From Corallochytrium limacisporum (lineage: Eukaryota > Opisthokonta), in NCBI GenBank assembly GCA_002811645.1, contig PDIP01000104.1, forward strand, positions 1 to 35,383: a stretch of DNA of 35,383 nucleotides, given 5' to 3'. The notes beneath the pieces are model-generated. The model saw only the letters and a list, made by a program, of their open reading frames with translations. It did no database searches and was not told where the DNA came from. Shown in pieces: positions 21,166 to 28,627 of this stretch. Numbering within the stretch: the first letter of the stretch is position 1; each line of letters begins with the position of its first letter. A program made the translations under genes and the position numbers.

Positions 21166-21660
21166 TCATGCATGTTGGCTGAGGTTGTAAGCACTAGCAG
21201 CGTACTTCGCACCAGTCTTGATAGGGGCGGCAAAAGACCGGCTATTTTCAGTGGCATGCTCAGCACGGCGCCTCTCTCGCTGACGCTGCTCAGCCTTCTT
21301 TTGTTCCAAATGCTTTCGCTTATAGTCCTGGAATTCGCGGCCAAAACGTTCAATCTTGTATTTGTACTCGGCAGCTTGCCTCTGATACATGTTGAGTTCG
21401 GAAGCCATGGCCTTCATCTGCCTGGTCTTCTCTTTGACGGCATTTTGGTAGACATTGAGCTACTCGACCACTTCGGGACCGGGTTGACGGGCTTAATTGA
21501 CGGTTTTCTTGTCGAGAATGGCCTTCTCACGAGCCAGCTTCTTGATTTCAAGCTTGAGAAGTCGAACGTCCTTAAGACGTTCACGGTACTTTACCTCACC
21601 ATAGCCAACTTTTTCCCACTCCGCTCCGGTTGGAAATGTCCCCGATTTCAGAGTGCGCAT
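21166..21660 (-). pseudogene. CFAP58 (CCDC147) C-terminal relic with two in-frame stops
   Basis: One frame carries two blocks of coiled-coil sequence typical of the CFAP58 C-terminus: LKDVRLLKLEIKKLAREKAILD, then ARQPGPEVVE..LNVYQ followed by QMKAMASELNMY and EYKYKIERFGREFQ. CFAP58 is a ciliary/centriolar coiled-coil protein of about 870 residues needed for flagellar assembly. Here only a C-terminal portion remains. TAA at 21493-21495 directly precedes ARQPGP and TAG at 21460-21462 falls where the family has Gln; both are one base from the expected sense codon (TTA Leu, CAG Gln). From memory of the family, roughly 80-90 residues that normally separate the two blocks are missing. TAA and TAG end other genes here, so recoding does not explain it. 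The conserved wording suggests recent decay. It occupies the expected slot in the alternating gene order. Confidence 0.75.
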
Positions 21661-22086
21661 TGCCCGTGGAGTCCCATGGCAACTGGGAGACCGGAGCAGT
21701 AGTGAATGGACCGGATATCGAAGAGGACAGCGGAGGAGAATAGGGAACACAGGCGGCTGTCTGCAGTTTTTAGAGTTTCAACCGGGCACGGGGAGGTTGG
21801 CCAAATAGAGTATGCAGTGGCTCATGAAGGGATGCGTAATTCGAAATAATGATAATACATTAGGGGGTCGTCAGATGGCACTGGCTTTGTAATGTTTTCT
21901 TGGGCTGAAGCTGAGGGGTGATGACGAATTGATCATGCTACCCGTGTCGTGGTATTTGAAGTGGACAATATAGTGCTCGTGACAACAGAAGCTACCATTT
22001 TCGAAACATCGACCGCAAGAACGAACAATGAATCGAAGAATAGCGAAGGGGTAAGATGCAGTGAATTATCACACAGTATCAAAATC
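21661..22086. other. Intergenic stretch upstream of the GOLGA7-like gene
   Basis: The 425 bp between the CFAP58 relic and the GOLGA7-like start show no clear gene and no obvious further CFAP58 sequence. The frame of the GOLGA7-like gene is open from GTG at 21949, but that portion has no family similarity and no ATG until 22087. Confidence 0.4.
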
Positions 22087-22746
22087 ATGGACAACCAGGA
22101 ATCGAAGGATGACTGGAATGTGCAGGGCTGGGGATCTGGTAGTCTGCCTGCCCCTGAGGATGCACGACAGACCTTGAGTCAGCCATCTAGCATACAAGGA
22201 TCAGCAAACCCTTCCCAACCGATAGCTACAAATTCAGTGTCCAAATACGGCAATACAGTTCAACCTTCTGCGCAACATACTTCTGAGCAGCCGCGTGTAT
22301 TTCGAAAACCAATGACTCGAGAAATGAAGCTGACTCAAGGGCGTCATATAGTTGAACGTGATTACAGAAAAGGGTTGGACGTTCGCTTTGACTGGCAGGT
22401 TCCAGACAGCTTGATGGGAAAAATAGACTCTCGAGCATTTGAAGCGACTGTAGGAGAACTGAACGCCATGTTTGCTGATGCACACAAGTGGTCCGTACAT
22501 ACGTATTTACGGGGATTCTTAAACTGTTGTACATGGTGTATTGTTGATGCTGTCCAGAGACCTCAATATGAGCTTGCGCTTGACCAGATCAGCGACTATA
22601 TTGCGCGCAAGAATCAGGACTTGTTCGAGCCTATGGGCTATCATCTCACGGACCCACGAGACTACGGTTTGCGAATGATGGAGGTCGTTGAGTTGCCTCT
22701 TAGTTCACGGATAGACAACAACGGTGTTACGCCTACGCAAAATTGA
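22087..22746 (+). CDS. GOLGA7/Erf4-family palmitoyltransferase accessory subunit
   Basis: The protein has 219 residues from ATG 22087 (aatcATGG); human GOLGA7 has 137. Residues about 90-205 match the Erf4/GOLGA7 domain: ERDYRKGLDVRFDW, the helix pair with FEATVGELNAMFADA, YLRGFLNCCTWC, and the diagnostic FEPMGYHLTDPRDYGLRMMEV, which parallels human [20 protein letters not shown]. The family forms a complex with a DHHC-type palmitoyltransferase (DHHC9 or Erf2) that modifies Ras and related proteins at the Golgi or ER. Cys147, Cys148 and Cys151 lie where GOLGA7 has its palmitoylated cysteines. The first 85 residues are Ser/Gln/Pro-rich and probably disordered. No DHHC gene is in this window. 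The gene converges on the YbaK-like gene with only 37 bp between stops. Confidence 0.88.
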   Translation: MDNQESKDDWNVQGWGSGSLPAPEDARQTLSQPSSIQGSANPSQPIATNSVSKYGNTVQPSAQHTSEQPRVFRKPMTREMKLTQGRHIVERDYRKGLDVRFDWQVPDSLMGKIDSRAFEATVGELNAMFADAHKWSVHTYLRGFLNCCTWCIVDAVQRPQYELALDQISDYIARKNQDLFEPMGYHLTDPRDYGLRMMEVVELPLSSRIDNNGVTPTQN

Positions 22747-22783
22747 AGGCGTTGTTCTATTAGTACATAATACATTACATATC

Positions 22784-23530
22784 TTATCTTGCATCTGCTA
22801 CCCTATCTACAACGTCCACGTATTCCAGATTACAGCACTGTGAAAGGTCTTCTACCCTAATACCTAACTTCCAGTCAACATGGCCGCCCCCCAGATAGAT
22901 AACGGGGGGTACAAGGTTAAGGATGGTAGTACTACACACTATCGGGATCTCAGGGTCAAGCAGGCCGACTGGACACATGGCACCTTGTGAGAAACCAGTA
23001 ATCCGCTCCGCATTCTCTGATGGCATTAGTCGGAAATTAAAGGACTTTCGTCCAATTTTGCCCATGTGTACGTCTTGATGGAAGTGCTTGATGAGTTTCT
23101 CGTTGTTAAATACTGCCGTGTAAGGCACTATGACAATGATGATGTCGCCACCTGCTTCCGGGACCTCCTTAACTTTTGTGTTGTGAAGCACAATGATCTT
23201 ACACAAGTGATGACGGCTAGGAGCACCAAGTACCGCCATTCTGCGGTACAAAGTCCAGTTGTAGTAATCACTGGGAACTTGCTTGATCACAAAGTCTCTG
23301 ACACCATGCTTGTGACATCGGCCAACCACTCGCTGGACTCCTTCATGAGGGATATGATCAAAACATGAATCTTCATCTTGCTCCACCGTACTCTTGCTAC
23401 TATGACTCCAGTCGTACAAATGACTTGCTTGCGAACGGGCATAAAAGTCGCCAAGTGTATCCATATGCTCCCGTAATTGTTCCAACAACTTGTCAAGTCG
23501 GACCTCGAGGTCATTGATAGCACTCGCCAT
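22784..23530 (-). CDS. YbaK/ProX-type aminoacyl-tRNA deacylase-like protein
   Basis: The protein has 248 residues if it starts at the ATG at 23530 (gctATGG). The frame continues upstream to an ATG at 23710 (308 residues), but those 60 residues look unlike coding sequence and the downstream context is better. After a short coiled coil (INDLEVRLDKLLEQLREHMDTL, residues about 4-25) comes a domain with YbaK/EbsC hallmarks: KIIVLHNT, IIIVIVPYTAVFN, GRKSFNFRLMPSENAERITGFSQGAMCPVGLL, PIVCSTTIL, and YLGGGHVDWKLGIRVEDL. These proteins hydrolyse mischarged tRNAs such as Cys- or Ala-tRNA(Pro) in trans. Plants have similar-length YbaK proteins with extra N-terminal helices. Specificity cannot be read from the sequence. 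TGTAA on the minus strand at 22775-22779 follows the stop by 5 bases. Confidence 0.78.
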   Translation of the reverse strand: MASAINDLEVRLDKLLEQLREHMDTLGDFYARSQASHLYDWSHSSKSTVEQDEDSCFDHIPHEGVQRVVGRCHKHGVRDFVIKQVPSDYYNWTLYRRMAVLGAPSRHHLCKIIVLHNTKVKEVPEAGGDIIIVIVPYTAVFNNEKLIKHFHQDVHMGKIGRKSFNFRLMPSENAERITGFSQGAMCPVGLLDPEIPIVCSTTILNLVPPVIYLGGGHVDWKLGIRVEDLSQCCNLEYVDVVDRVADAR

Positions 23531-24168
23531 AGCAACTGATTTCTCGAACACGTGACGGTACGCACGTTTTGGCGAACGACCTACTGCTTCAGCTACCGAT
23601 TCAGATAGTGTCCTACAGTAGTACCTGCTAAGCAGAATGAATACCACGTCTAGAAGGGTATGTCCAGGAGAAAGAGTGGTGGATGTACTCTGAGTCCCAC
23701 CATTGCACATCTAGTGTCCTTCGTGTATCGATTTGACTGCATCGTGAATTGAGCAAGCGCTCGCAGTGAGGACCCTGTGAACCTACGACTACACAATTTA
23801 TTGGCCGACTGCAATTCTAGTACTCTTGCGTCTCGCTTTCCTCCCGGGCCTTTGCGCGCAATCCCCCTTAACCCTAGGAACGAAGGGGAGGAAGGAGAAG
23901 GGTCGGGTCTCATCTGCAGCCCTCAGAGGCGTCGCGTCCGAACAGGCAGTTGGTGGGCAGGTGAGAGCAGGTACTTGCGTTTTTACGGGGCCCAACAATG
24001 TTTGTGCATCGGGAGAATTTGATTGCCAGAGGAAATACTACAAAATGAATAGGTGATCTGATCTTTGCACCTGTCCTGGACACCAATTGTACAAAAAAAG
24101 AGACGATGGATTTCCAGCAGAAGACACCTCACATGTAAGAGTAGGTGCACCTGCTACGTTGGGTCAAG
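23531..24168. promoter_or_regulatory. Divergent intergenic region between YbaK-like and FAM135 genes
   Basis: It is 638 bp between divergent starts and mostly G/C-rich around 23820-23960. No gene or known RNA is recognised. Part of it (23531-23710) would be coding if the upstream ATG of the YbaK-like gene were used. Confidence 0.35.
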
Positions 24169-26907
24169 ATGGCCTTACACGCTATCTTAGAGGCCAATAT
24201 TTACTTACCATACTTTCAAAACATCGATCTCTTTGAACAGGGATTGTATGAAATCAGGTTGAAAGCTGCGGTCGGAAAAGATTTTAAGAGCAAGCGATTT
24301 GATCCTCCAAAGGCACAAGCTGGAGAAATTCTACCTGAGTTTGAGCCACCCCTCGGGTTCACAGTTATCGACGACATTCGGAAACATAAGCCAAGTAATT
24401 CTCTGGATGTTGTGAATTCTGAAAAACAGGATTTCTACATCGACAAGGACCACCACATCTTCCCGCCACAGATTGTTCCGAGGCAGAATGCCAACAAGCA
24501 CCCATATTTTGCATCTCGGGCTTTCAAGGTTAGTTACAAAAAGGAAAAAGTGATTCTCGGGGACGAGTGCATATTCAGGAAAGAAATCCCTCTGGATAGT
24601 ACAAAGTCGTACGAGGAACAGTGTCGACAGATAGATCTATTAATCTGCGTGGAATTGTATTTCAAGAGGCAGGGAGTGAGTAAGGCGGTGGAGCGCCAAT
24701 CGCTCAAGTGCGTGGATGTGCAACACTATTTGATCCGGGGGGCTTGCTGTCCTGGAGAGCATGTGGCACCAACATTAGTGTTCAGCTGGTACTACTTTAG
24801 CATCCTACAAATGTGCGTGCATACGGCGGGTTTAGGTATCTTGTACGCGCCTACGACAGAAATGAGCACTCAGATGAAGGCCTCAGCGTACGGCGTGTTG
24901 AACGGACGCAGTTCGCCCACACGGTCCCATAGCCCCGGCTCTGAAATTAGTCTGGTTGATGTAGTCACACGCGCTATTCCTGATGACGAGAGACGGACCA
25001 GTATAACGGGTACTTTAAAGAGATTAAGCCTAGCTTCGAAGGCTTCGGAACCAACGCCAGCAGTGGCAGCAGCAGCCAGCGGTGGCATAGTGAACGACGA
25101 TGCTGTTGGCCAGAATTTTGAAGGGGATCCTGCGGGTCTATCGCAAGCTCAAGCAAGAGCTGCCCTGATCCACTGCGAGTGCATTGAAGCTGCAAACGCG
25201 GCCATGGAATCTCTTGTACGATGGACTAGTGAGACGTTGGAGCGCATGAACGACCGTTATCAGAGACAGGCTACAGAGCGCAAGAAGCCTCAGTTTATTG
25301 ATCTATTGAAGTCAGTTGGTATTGATGTTGAAGAGCAGGAGAGAATTGCAGCACAGGAAAGGGCAATCGTTGCTGACCAGAAGCGTGCATTTCGGACCTC
25401 CGGAGCTGATTTGCAGGAGCAGAAAGACGATAGGGCAAGATGGGACAAGGCTGAAGAGGAAATCAACGACGAAGTACACACTGCGAGAAGATATTTCAAA
25501 GTTCCACTTACTATGCAATTTCATAAGGAGCTCGAAAAAACAACCACCGCCGCTCAGATCGCGCGTGCATTCCATCAGGGCATGAATCGTGCACACTTCT
25601 TGCTTAATGAATGGTGGATTTACCTTGTTAACTGCTTTGCTGTCAACCCTGACGTGGTTGACCTACTGGGAAACGACCATCTTCAGGCCATTCGATATCT
25701 TCTACGTTCAGGTTATATCATCAGTTATCACCACCACGAGGAGATTGTCAACAATCCATCTGCCAGAGTGAAAGAGCCGTACCACCTGATTGCAACAAAG
25801 ATCCGCACCAGTGACTACTACCAGAACTGCATGGACATGCGTTGCTATCAGTTGGAGTACGATGGCAACCTTGATGATGTACCTGTAGTTTTTGAGCAGA
25901 CGTATCATGGTTGTCGATCAGGGAAGTCACGTATGGGCAGAGAGGTGGGCTTGGAACAGATTCTCGCCATCCCACCAGATTCCCTGGAGATGCAAGGTGA
26001 CCGGCTTCTCGAGCATTTGCAAGTCGAGGGATCGTTCATGACACAGAGAGATAATTTAACTGCCTACGCGTCATTTGACAATTTGGATAAGTCATTTGGG
26101 GGAGGTGATCACCTCATCATCTTTGTGCATGGCTTCATGGGATCCTCAATTGATCTGCGGCTGCTTCGCAATCACATTTGGTTGCTGTTCCCGGACACGC
26201 AATGCCTAATGAGCACATGCAACGAAAAGGACACGGGGGTGAGTATCGCGAAATTAGCTGAGAACCTCCGTGAGGAGATCAAAGCATTCCTTAAAGAACC
26301 GGAGGAGCCAATAACCCGGGTTTCGTTTGTCGGGCACTCCCTGGGCAACATTGTTATCCGGTGCGCTCTCAGTGACCATGTGTTTGCCCGAACCCTGCCG
26401 AAACTGCACACCTACTTGTCTTTGGCCGGCCCGCATTTAGGAGTGCGGTATGGCACACAGCCTCTGGTTGGAATGGGTCTGTGGTTCCTGCAAAAGTTCA
26501 AGAATGCGCGATCGCTGATGGAGCTAGACTTCAAGGATGCATCGTCCTTGGATCAATGCTTGCTCTTTCGGCTTTCAAAGGCCAACTTTTTCGGACTCTT
26601 CAAGAATGTGCTACTGGTGGCATCTTCGCAAGATGGCTTTGTACCCGCCTGGTCATCACGCTGCGAGATTCCCAAGGAAGCCATGAAAGATGCACGATAT
26701 GGTAATCTTATAATCCAGATGGCACGGAATATGCTGGACCCACTGCTGCAAGACCCCACTACTGACTTCATCCGCTTTAGTGTTGAGCACCATGAAAGAG
26801 AGGCTAATATTGGCACGATTACGGGCCGTGCTGCTCACACCAAAGCTCTTGAAAGTGAACACTTTGTCCAGAAATTCTTGGTCAGCGCATTCAAGTACTT
26901 TGAATAA
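24169..26907 (+). CDS. FAM135-family lipase-fold protein
   Basis: The protein has 912 residues from ATG 24169 (gtcaagATGG); the frame is open slightly upstream only from GTG. The N-terminus (EANIYLPYFQNIDLFEQGLYEIRL) matches the FAM135 N-terminal domain (DUF3657). The C-terminal 270 residues are an alpha/beta-hydrolase of the DUF676 type: HLIIFVHGFMGSSIDLRLLRNH, the nucleophile elbow VGHSLGNIVIRCAL (Ser724), LSLAGPHLGVRYG, and the FAM135-specific ending GRAAHTKALESEHFVQKFL and FKYFE, which tracks human FAM135A/B very closely. The fold suggests a serine lipase or esterase; the substrate is unknown. A Ser/Ala-rich segment at about 245-320 and a charged helical segment at about 355-445 link the domains. 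Length is within the range of shorter FAM135 proteins. The stop TAA is followed two codons later by an in-frame TGA. The gene points the same way as the next, the only tandem pair here. Confidence 0.92.
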   Translation: MALHAILEANIYLPYFQNIDLFEQGLYEIRLKAAVGKDFKSKRFDPPKAQAGEILPEFEPPLGFTVIDDIRKHKPSNSLDVVNSEKQDFYIDKDHHIFPPQIVPRQNANKHPYFASRAFKVSYKKEKVILGDECIFRKEIPLDSTKSYEEQCRQIDLLICVELYFKRQGVSKAVERQSLKCVDVQHYLIRGACCPGEHVAPTLVFSWYYFSILQMCVHTAGLGILYAPTTEMSTQMKASAYGVLNGRSSPTRSHSPGSEISLVDVVTRAIPDDERRTSITGTLKRLSLASKASEPTPAVAAAASGGIVNDDAVGQNFEGDPAGLSQAQARAALIHCECIEAANAAMESLVRWTSETLERMNDRYQRQATERKKPQFIDLLKSVGIDVEEQERIAAQERAIVADQKRAFRTSGADLQEQKDDRARWDKAEEEINDEVHTARRYFKVPLTMQFHKELEKTTTAAQIARAFHQGMNRAHFLLNEWWIYLVNCFAVNPDVVDLLGNDHLQAIRYLLRSGYIISYHHHEEIVNNPSARVKEPYHLIATKIRTSDYYQNCMDMRCYQLEYDGNLDDVPVVFEQTYHGCRSGKSRMGREVGLEQILAIPPDSLEMQGDRLLEHLQVEGSFMTQRDNLTAYASFDNLDKSFGGGDHLIIFVHGFMGSSIDLRLLRNHIWLLFPDTQCLMSTCNEKDTGVSIAKLAENLREEIKAFLKEPEEPITRVSFVGHSLGNIVIRCALSDHVFARTLPKLHTYLSLAGPHLGVRYGTQPLVGMGLWFLQKFKNARSLMELDFKDASSLDQCLLFRLSKANFFGLFKNVLLVASSQDGFVPAWSSRCEIPKEAMKDARYGNLIIQMARNMLDPLLQDPTTDFIRFSVEHHEREANIGTITGRAAHTKALESEHFVQKFLVSAFKYFE

Positions 26908-27213
26908 TGCTGATGCTTCTTCGACACGATGAGGATGAGAATTGATGGGGACCGGGGTAATGTGCACCTTTAGACAACCCCCCCTTACGAGGGGAGGGCC
27001 CTTCTCATCAGCCATATCTCGGTGGGGGCGCTGGAGTAATTGCGGTGCGGGTCTCGCGTGGTACTGTGGTTGCCACCGGCCCACGGTGGTCTCAAGGTGT
27101 TTGAGAAGAATTCTCCGGAATCTTATTTAAAGGTAGCTCAAGTACTGAATCTAGCATTAAAGAAAAGATTATATCCATGGAATACGGTCATAGTTCTATT
27201 TACACCTAAAAGT
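26908..27213. other. Short tandem intergenic spacer
   Basis: It is 306 bp between the FAM135 stop and the next ATG. It contains a small C6/G4 hairpin-like sequence near 26980-26995 and no recognised gene. The downstream frame is open through the second half but lacks an ATG and family similarity. Confidence 0.35.
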
Positions 27214-27561
27214 ATGGGTAGGAAACAGAAGGCTTTACGGGCTGCGCGACGACAGGCAACAGAGTCTTCCATGGACGTTGATTCCAAACCTTCGAAACCC
27301 ATACCCTCTATAACAGCAGCAGCGAATGATGGCGAAGAGGACAATCAGAAGAAAGTATTTGTAATGCCACCGATGCGTCCTGGAGGAACTGCTGGTGCCG
27401 GAAAGAAGAAAGCAAACAGAAAGCAATCGACACGAGCGAAGCATAAACTTCTGAAGAAGAAAGAGAAGGCCAGTGCGCTGGCGGATAAAATGGTTGCACG
27501 AGTGCGGAAAGACAGCAAGAAAGATGCACTCAAAAATGCATTAAAGAAAATCTACGACTAG
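27214..27561 (+). CDS. Small basic protein, possibly nucleolar/ribosome-biogenesis
   Basis: The protein has 115 residues starting at ATG 27214 (aaaagtATGG). It begins MGRKQKALRAARRQ, has an acidic middle (NDGEEDNQ), and ends in a long Lys/Arg/Ala helix with KKKANRKQSTRAKHKLLKKKEKA. Composition and layout resemble small nucleolar or pre-60S factors such as Alb1-like proteins, with several candidate nuclear localisation signals, but I see no decisive motif. It converges on the 109-residue gene with 83 bp between stops. TGTAA pentamers occur at 27598-27602 and 27637-27641, 37 and 76 bp after the stop. Confidence 0.6.
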   Translation: MGRKQKALRAARRQATESSMDVDSKPSKPIPSITAAANDGEEDNQKKVFVMPPMRPGGTAGAGKKKANRKQSTRAKHKLLKKKEKASALADKMVARVRKDSKKDALKNALKKIYD

Positions 27562-27644
27562 ACTAGATTTATATAGCAAAGTATGGAGACGTATGTATGT
27601 AATGTATGTGATATGTGACAATGTGTGTACAATTCATGTAAACT

Positions 27645-27974
27645 CTAGTCAGAGCGCTTAAAAGCTTCTAAAATTTCTACGGTGACAATACGAGCTTGCA
27701 GAAACTTTGTGCTCTTCCGCAATTTGTTTACGCTGACCTCCATATAGTCTCTCATATCATTGTGGCTCAGAGGATAGAACAGGATAAGTAGATCTCGGGC
27801 TTCAAGGAAGTAGTCAGGCTCCTCAAGCATCAGAATCAGACAGTCCACAATTTCCTTCCCATATTCCTGCAGAATACCCCATGACTTACGCACATCATTA
27901 GGCCGCTTCAAGGAACTAAATAGGACATTTAGAAGCTTCCGCTCCTCCTCATACGTTTCTAAGGACCTCGCCAT
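27645..27974 (-). CDS. Unrecognised 109-residue helical protein
   Basis: The ATG in ggaaccATGG is a good context. Composition is that of a real soluble protein: charged and Leu-rich, with predicted helices such as EERKLLNVLFSSLKR, EIVDCLILMLEEPDYFLEARDLLILFYPL and RIVTVEILEAF. The spacing of hydrophobic residues suggests two or three HEAT/armadillo-like helical hairpins. I do not recognise the family. It lies between the small basic protein (convergent) and condensin subunit 3 (divergent, 653 bp away). Confidence 0.65.
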   Translation of the reverse strand: MARSLETYEEERKLLNVLFSSLKRPNDVRKSWGILQEYGKEIVDCLILMLEEPDYFLEARDLLILFYPLSHNDMRDYMEVSVNKLRKSTKFLQARIVTVEILEAFKRSD

Positions 27975-28627
27975 GGTTCCAGGGATGCTGGTAACACGTT
28001 TCCCTGCTTAGATTCCGTTGAAAATGTATCCTTGTATTTCATTACTGTACCACTGACTTCCAAATAACCGAACACACCGGCAGACCTAATGCAATGGAAC
28101 CATCCTGGACCCACTGTAGCAGCTGTTACCAAGTTGGTGCAGAGCTGGAAACCCGGTGGCCAGAGGGTCGCGGCCGACTGCGGTCCCTGGTGATGCGGCC
28201 CTTCCTCTGCGCCCTCCCTCGTCATTACGCAGCAAAAAAATGGAATCCCGGTCGAAGCTCAATATTTCTTTGTGTGTTCGCCTTCATTTGGCCGGACCCC
28301 CTCCCCCAGTCGGTCCGGGTTCACAATGGCCATAAAATGTTTCCATAGCTTGGCTAAGGCGTCGGAAATTTTGGCGCGCTTTTTTTGAAGCTGTCCGTGG
28401 CCGTGCAGAGTTGGAAGGGACCCCGGGTTTAAGGAAGAGTTGGTACGAAGCGTGTCAGAGTAGGAAAAGAAGCAGTCCGATACGCTCCCCTTTGTACCAG
28501 GTGCATTCTGCATATAGGTACTTGAATCATTCCAACCACATTCGAGGAGAGTTTTGTAATCTTGATCTTACGGTTTGTCACCAAAACGAAGATATATACA
28601 CATCCTTCCGCGAGGTGATTCAGCACT
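27975..28627. promoter_or_regulatory. Divergent promoter region of condensin subunit 3
   Basis: The 653-bp spacer has an E2F-type site at 28370-28377, a T-run at 28380-28387 and GATATATACA at 28591-28600, about 30 bp before the condensin ATG. No gene is recognised inside it. Confidence 0.45.
28370..28377 (+). promoter_or_regulatory. E2F-type site TTTGGCGC upstream of condensin
   Basis: It is an exact match to TTTSSCGC, extended as TTTTGGCGCGCT, 250 bp before the ATG of a mitotic gene. Condensin genes are cell-cycle regulated in other eukaryotes; a role here is inferred. Confidence 0.45.

Noticed and set aside
21166-21660. Reassignment of TAA and TAG to glutamine as the explanation for the broken CFAP58 frame
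   Set aside because: TAA or TAG end the C2, DsbA-fold, DALRD3-like and small basic protein genes, where reading through would add long unrelated tails; a CFAP58 segment is also missing, which recoding cannot explain.
24145-26907. Bacterial-type lipase acquired by transfer
   Set aside because: Both the N-terminal DUF3657 region and the C-terminal ending are specific to eukaryotic FAM135.
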